Origin: Spirochaetaceae bacterium UBA1306
GTDB lineage: Bacteria > Spirochaetota > Spirochaetia > Treponematales > Rectinemataceae
Length of the DNA: 14,464 nucleotides
Assembly (NCBI GenBank): GCA_002307245.1
Contig: DBTW01000019.1
Span: 15,757 to 30,220, forward strand
Direction: 5' to 3'
Shown in pieces: positions 13,173-14,464 of the stretch. Position numbers and translations under genes: made by a program. Below the pieces are notes generated by a model. It did no database searches. It saw nothing but the letters and a program-made list of their open reading frames with translations, and was not told the DNA's origin. Positions within the stretch are counted from its first letter, which is position 1. Each line of letters starts with the position of its first letter.

Positions 13173-14464
13173 ATGCTGGCTCAAACCGCGATCCACGGAA
13201 CGGATAGCGGCAGTCGCGCCGCCGACATATCGGACGGCACCGGGAGCAAGGGCAGGAAGGCCCAAGGCCTCGCGAGTCTATTCTCGGAACTACTATCACA
13301 GGCCCAGAAAGGCATGGCCGAGGGCAAGTCCGCCAAGGGCGCCGATTCGGCGAAGGGTGCCGATTCGGCCAAAGCCGTCCCGAGCGCCTCGGACGCCGCC
13401 AGGAAGGCGCAAGGCGCCAAGCTCGAGGCCGTAAAGGCCCGGGAGCCTACGCGTCCGGCGACCGCGCTCGCAACACTGGCCGCGCCGCAGTCCTCGCCGG
13501 CCGTCGCGTCCCAAGCTGCCGCTTCGGCGGCTCCCGCCGCGGTGGATAAGCGCGTCTCGCGCGACAAGCGCGCGCAAGCCGAGGGCGCGGGCGGGGCCGA
13601 GGGCGCCGAGGAACCTGCCTCGGCCCTCGCGAAGGCCGCCGACGAAAAGCGCCGCGCCAAGCCCAAGGGCGAGGTTTCCGCGGAGGACGCAGCCTCCACG
13701 GCCGCCCTGGCCTCGTACAAACCGCAGGCCGCCCCCTCGCCGGCCAGGGCCAAGGGCTCGGGCGGCGACGCGGATGCCGACTCCTCCATCAAGGGCAAGA
13801 AGGTCGAGGGCGCGTCCTCCGAGCCGAAGCTGACGGTCCTCGATCTGCGCCGATCGAGCGAGGCGAGGCGAGAGGCCGCGAAGGTCGCGGCGAAGGACCC
13901 CTCGGCGGCCGATGATGCGCCCAAGGACGCGTTGCGCGATGCCAAGATCGACTCCGGCCGGGAGTATGTGCGCGAGCTCTCCCTCGGGACCCGCGAGGCG
14001 GGCGAGGCCGGCGGCGCGTCGGGCTCGGCAAAGTCCGACGCGTCGGTGGCGGGCGGCGGTGCGGACTTCCAGTCCATGCTGACCGACCGCTTGCGCGAGG
14101 CCTGGAACGGCGAGATCGTCCAGAGCGCCCATATAGTCCTCAAGGACGGGGACGCGGGGACGATCAGGCTCAGGCTGCGCCCGGAATCGCTGGGAAACGT
14201 CAAGATAGAGCTGAATCTGACCGACAACAATATCAGCGGGCGGATCGTCGTGGAGTCGGACGAGGCGAAGAGCGCCTTCGAGAAGAACATGAACGAGCTG
14301 GCCGACGCCTTCAAGCAGGGCGGATTCGATTCCGCGTCCCTCGAGGTATCCGTCGGGGGAGGTTCGGCGGGCGGCGCCCAGAACGGGGCTGCCCACGACG
14401 CCGCCGGGGGCGGGGCCGATGGATCGCGCGCGCCCTTCTATTCCGAGAGACTGCGCGGCGCGGC
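13173..14464 (+). CDS. fliK: Flagellar hook-length control protein FliK, 3' end outside the window
   Basis: Secreted molecular ruler that measures hook length and switches export specificity from hook to filament proteins. The frame stays open from ATG 13173 to the window end (430 codons) with no stop. The N-terminus (GLASLFSELLSQAQKGMAEGK) resembles FliK secretion regions. Residues 50-290 are a low-complexity Ala/Lys/Ser/Asp/Pro linker. The conserved C-terminal switch domain follows at about 305-395, with TIRLRLRPESLGNVKIELNLTDNNISGRIVVESDEAKSAFEKNMNELADAFKQGGF; the L-x-P-x-x-LG core is at 335-341. The start has AAAGGAGA 12 bases upstream and no nearer ATG or GTG; the frame is open further left into flbB but lacks a good start. 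Known as FlbC in some spirochaete literature. A Gly/Ala-rich tail continues past the window. Confidence 0.93.
   Translation, partial: MLAQTAIHGTDSGSRAADISDGTGSKGRKAQGLASLFSELLSQAQKGMAEGKSAKGADSAKGADSAKAVPSASDAARKAQGAKLEAVKAREPTRPATALATLAAPQSSPAVASQAAASAAPAAVDKRVSRDKRAQAEGAGGAEGAEEPASALAKAADEKRRAKPKGEVSAEDAASTAALASYKPQAAPSPARAKGSGGDADADSSIKGKKVEGASSEPKLTVLDLRRSSEARREAAKVAAKDPSAADDAPKDALRDAKIDSGREYVRELSLGTREAGEAGGASGSAKSDASVAGGGADFQSMLTDRLREAWNGEIVQSAHIVLKDGDAGTIRLRLRPESLGNVKIELNLTDNNISGRIVVESDEAKSAFEKNMNELADAFKQGGFDSASLEVSVGGGSAGGAQNGAAHDAAGGGADGSRAPFYSERLRGA
13332..13367 (+). repeat. Two 18-base tandem repeats in the fliK linker
   Basis: Units 13332-13349 and 13350-13367 differ at 2 of 18 positions, both silent, and encode AKGADS twice, followed by AK. 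This in-frame duplication lies in the ruler linker of FliK, where copy-number change would alter linker length without a frameshift. Confidence 0.7.

Overview
The window is a GC-rich (about two-thirds G+C by eye), gene-dense stretch with every gene on the + strand. It most likely comes from a spirochaete of the Spirochaetales. The main reasons are the order flgB-flgC-fliE-fliF-fliG-fliH-fliI-fliJ-flbB-fliK and the membrane-anchored, coiled-coil protein between fliJ and fliK, which resembles the periplasmic-flagella collar protein FlbB. I cannot name a genus. The same order, topA ... xerC/codV - hslV/clpQ - hslU/clpY ... flgB and onward, is known from the Bacillus subtilis fla/che region. Here trmFO (after topA) and codY (before flgB) are absent.

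Layout. Positions 1-5137 hold a housekeeping block: topA (5' end outside the window), xerC (17-base overlap with topA), hslV (5 bases after xerC) and hslU (ATGA overlap with hslV). A 65-base gap follows and carries a good candidate sigma-28 (FliA-type) promoter just before flgB. Positions 5203-14464 hold the flagellar block. It encodes the proximal rod proteins FlgB and FlgC, the rod/MS-ring adaptor FliE, the MS-ring FliF, the rotor/switch protein FliG, the export-ATPase complex FliH/FliI/FliJ, the collar protein FlbB, and the 5' part of the hook-length ruler FliK, which runs off the right edge. These genes build the basal body from the inside outward and power and regulate export through it.

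No gene-free stretch exceeds 300 bases. The longest is about 141 bases, between fliI and fliJ, and it is the most unusual part of the window. It holds two 57-base direct repeats plus the start of a third copy, bounded by inverted arms. The last two arms form a 14-bp perfect hairpin that buries the Shine-Dalgarno sequence and GTG start of fliJ. Removing 145 bases would restore a plain ATGA overlap of fliI and fliJ, so it looks like an inserted small repeat element. A 44-codon reading frame runs through the repeats and ends on the fliJ start as GTGA. Elsewhere, compact hairpins lie just upstream of the ribosome binding sites of hslV, fliF and fliH.

Most of the window is ordinary core flagellar biology. 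The novelty is concentrated in the fliI-fliJ spacer and, to a lesser extent, in the flgB promoter and the enlarged XerC.
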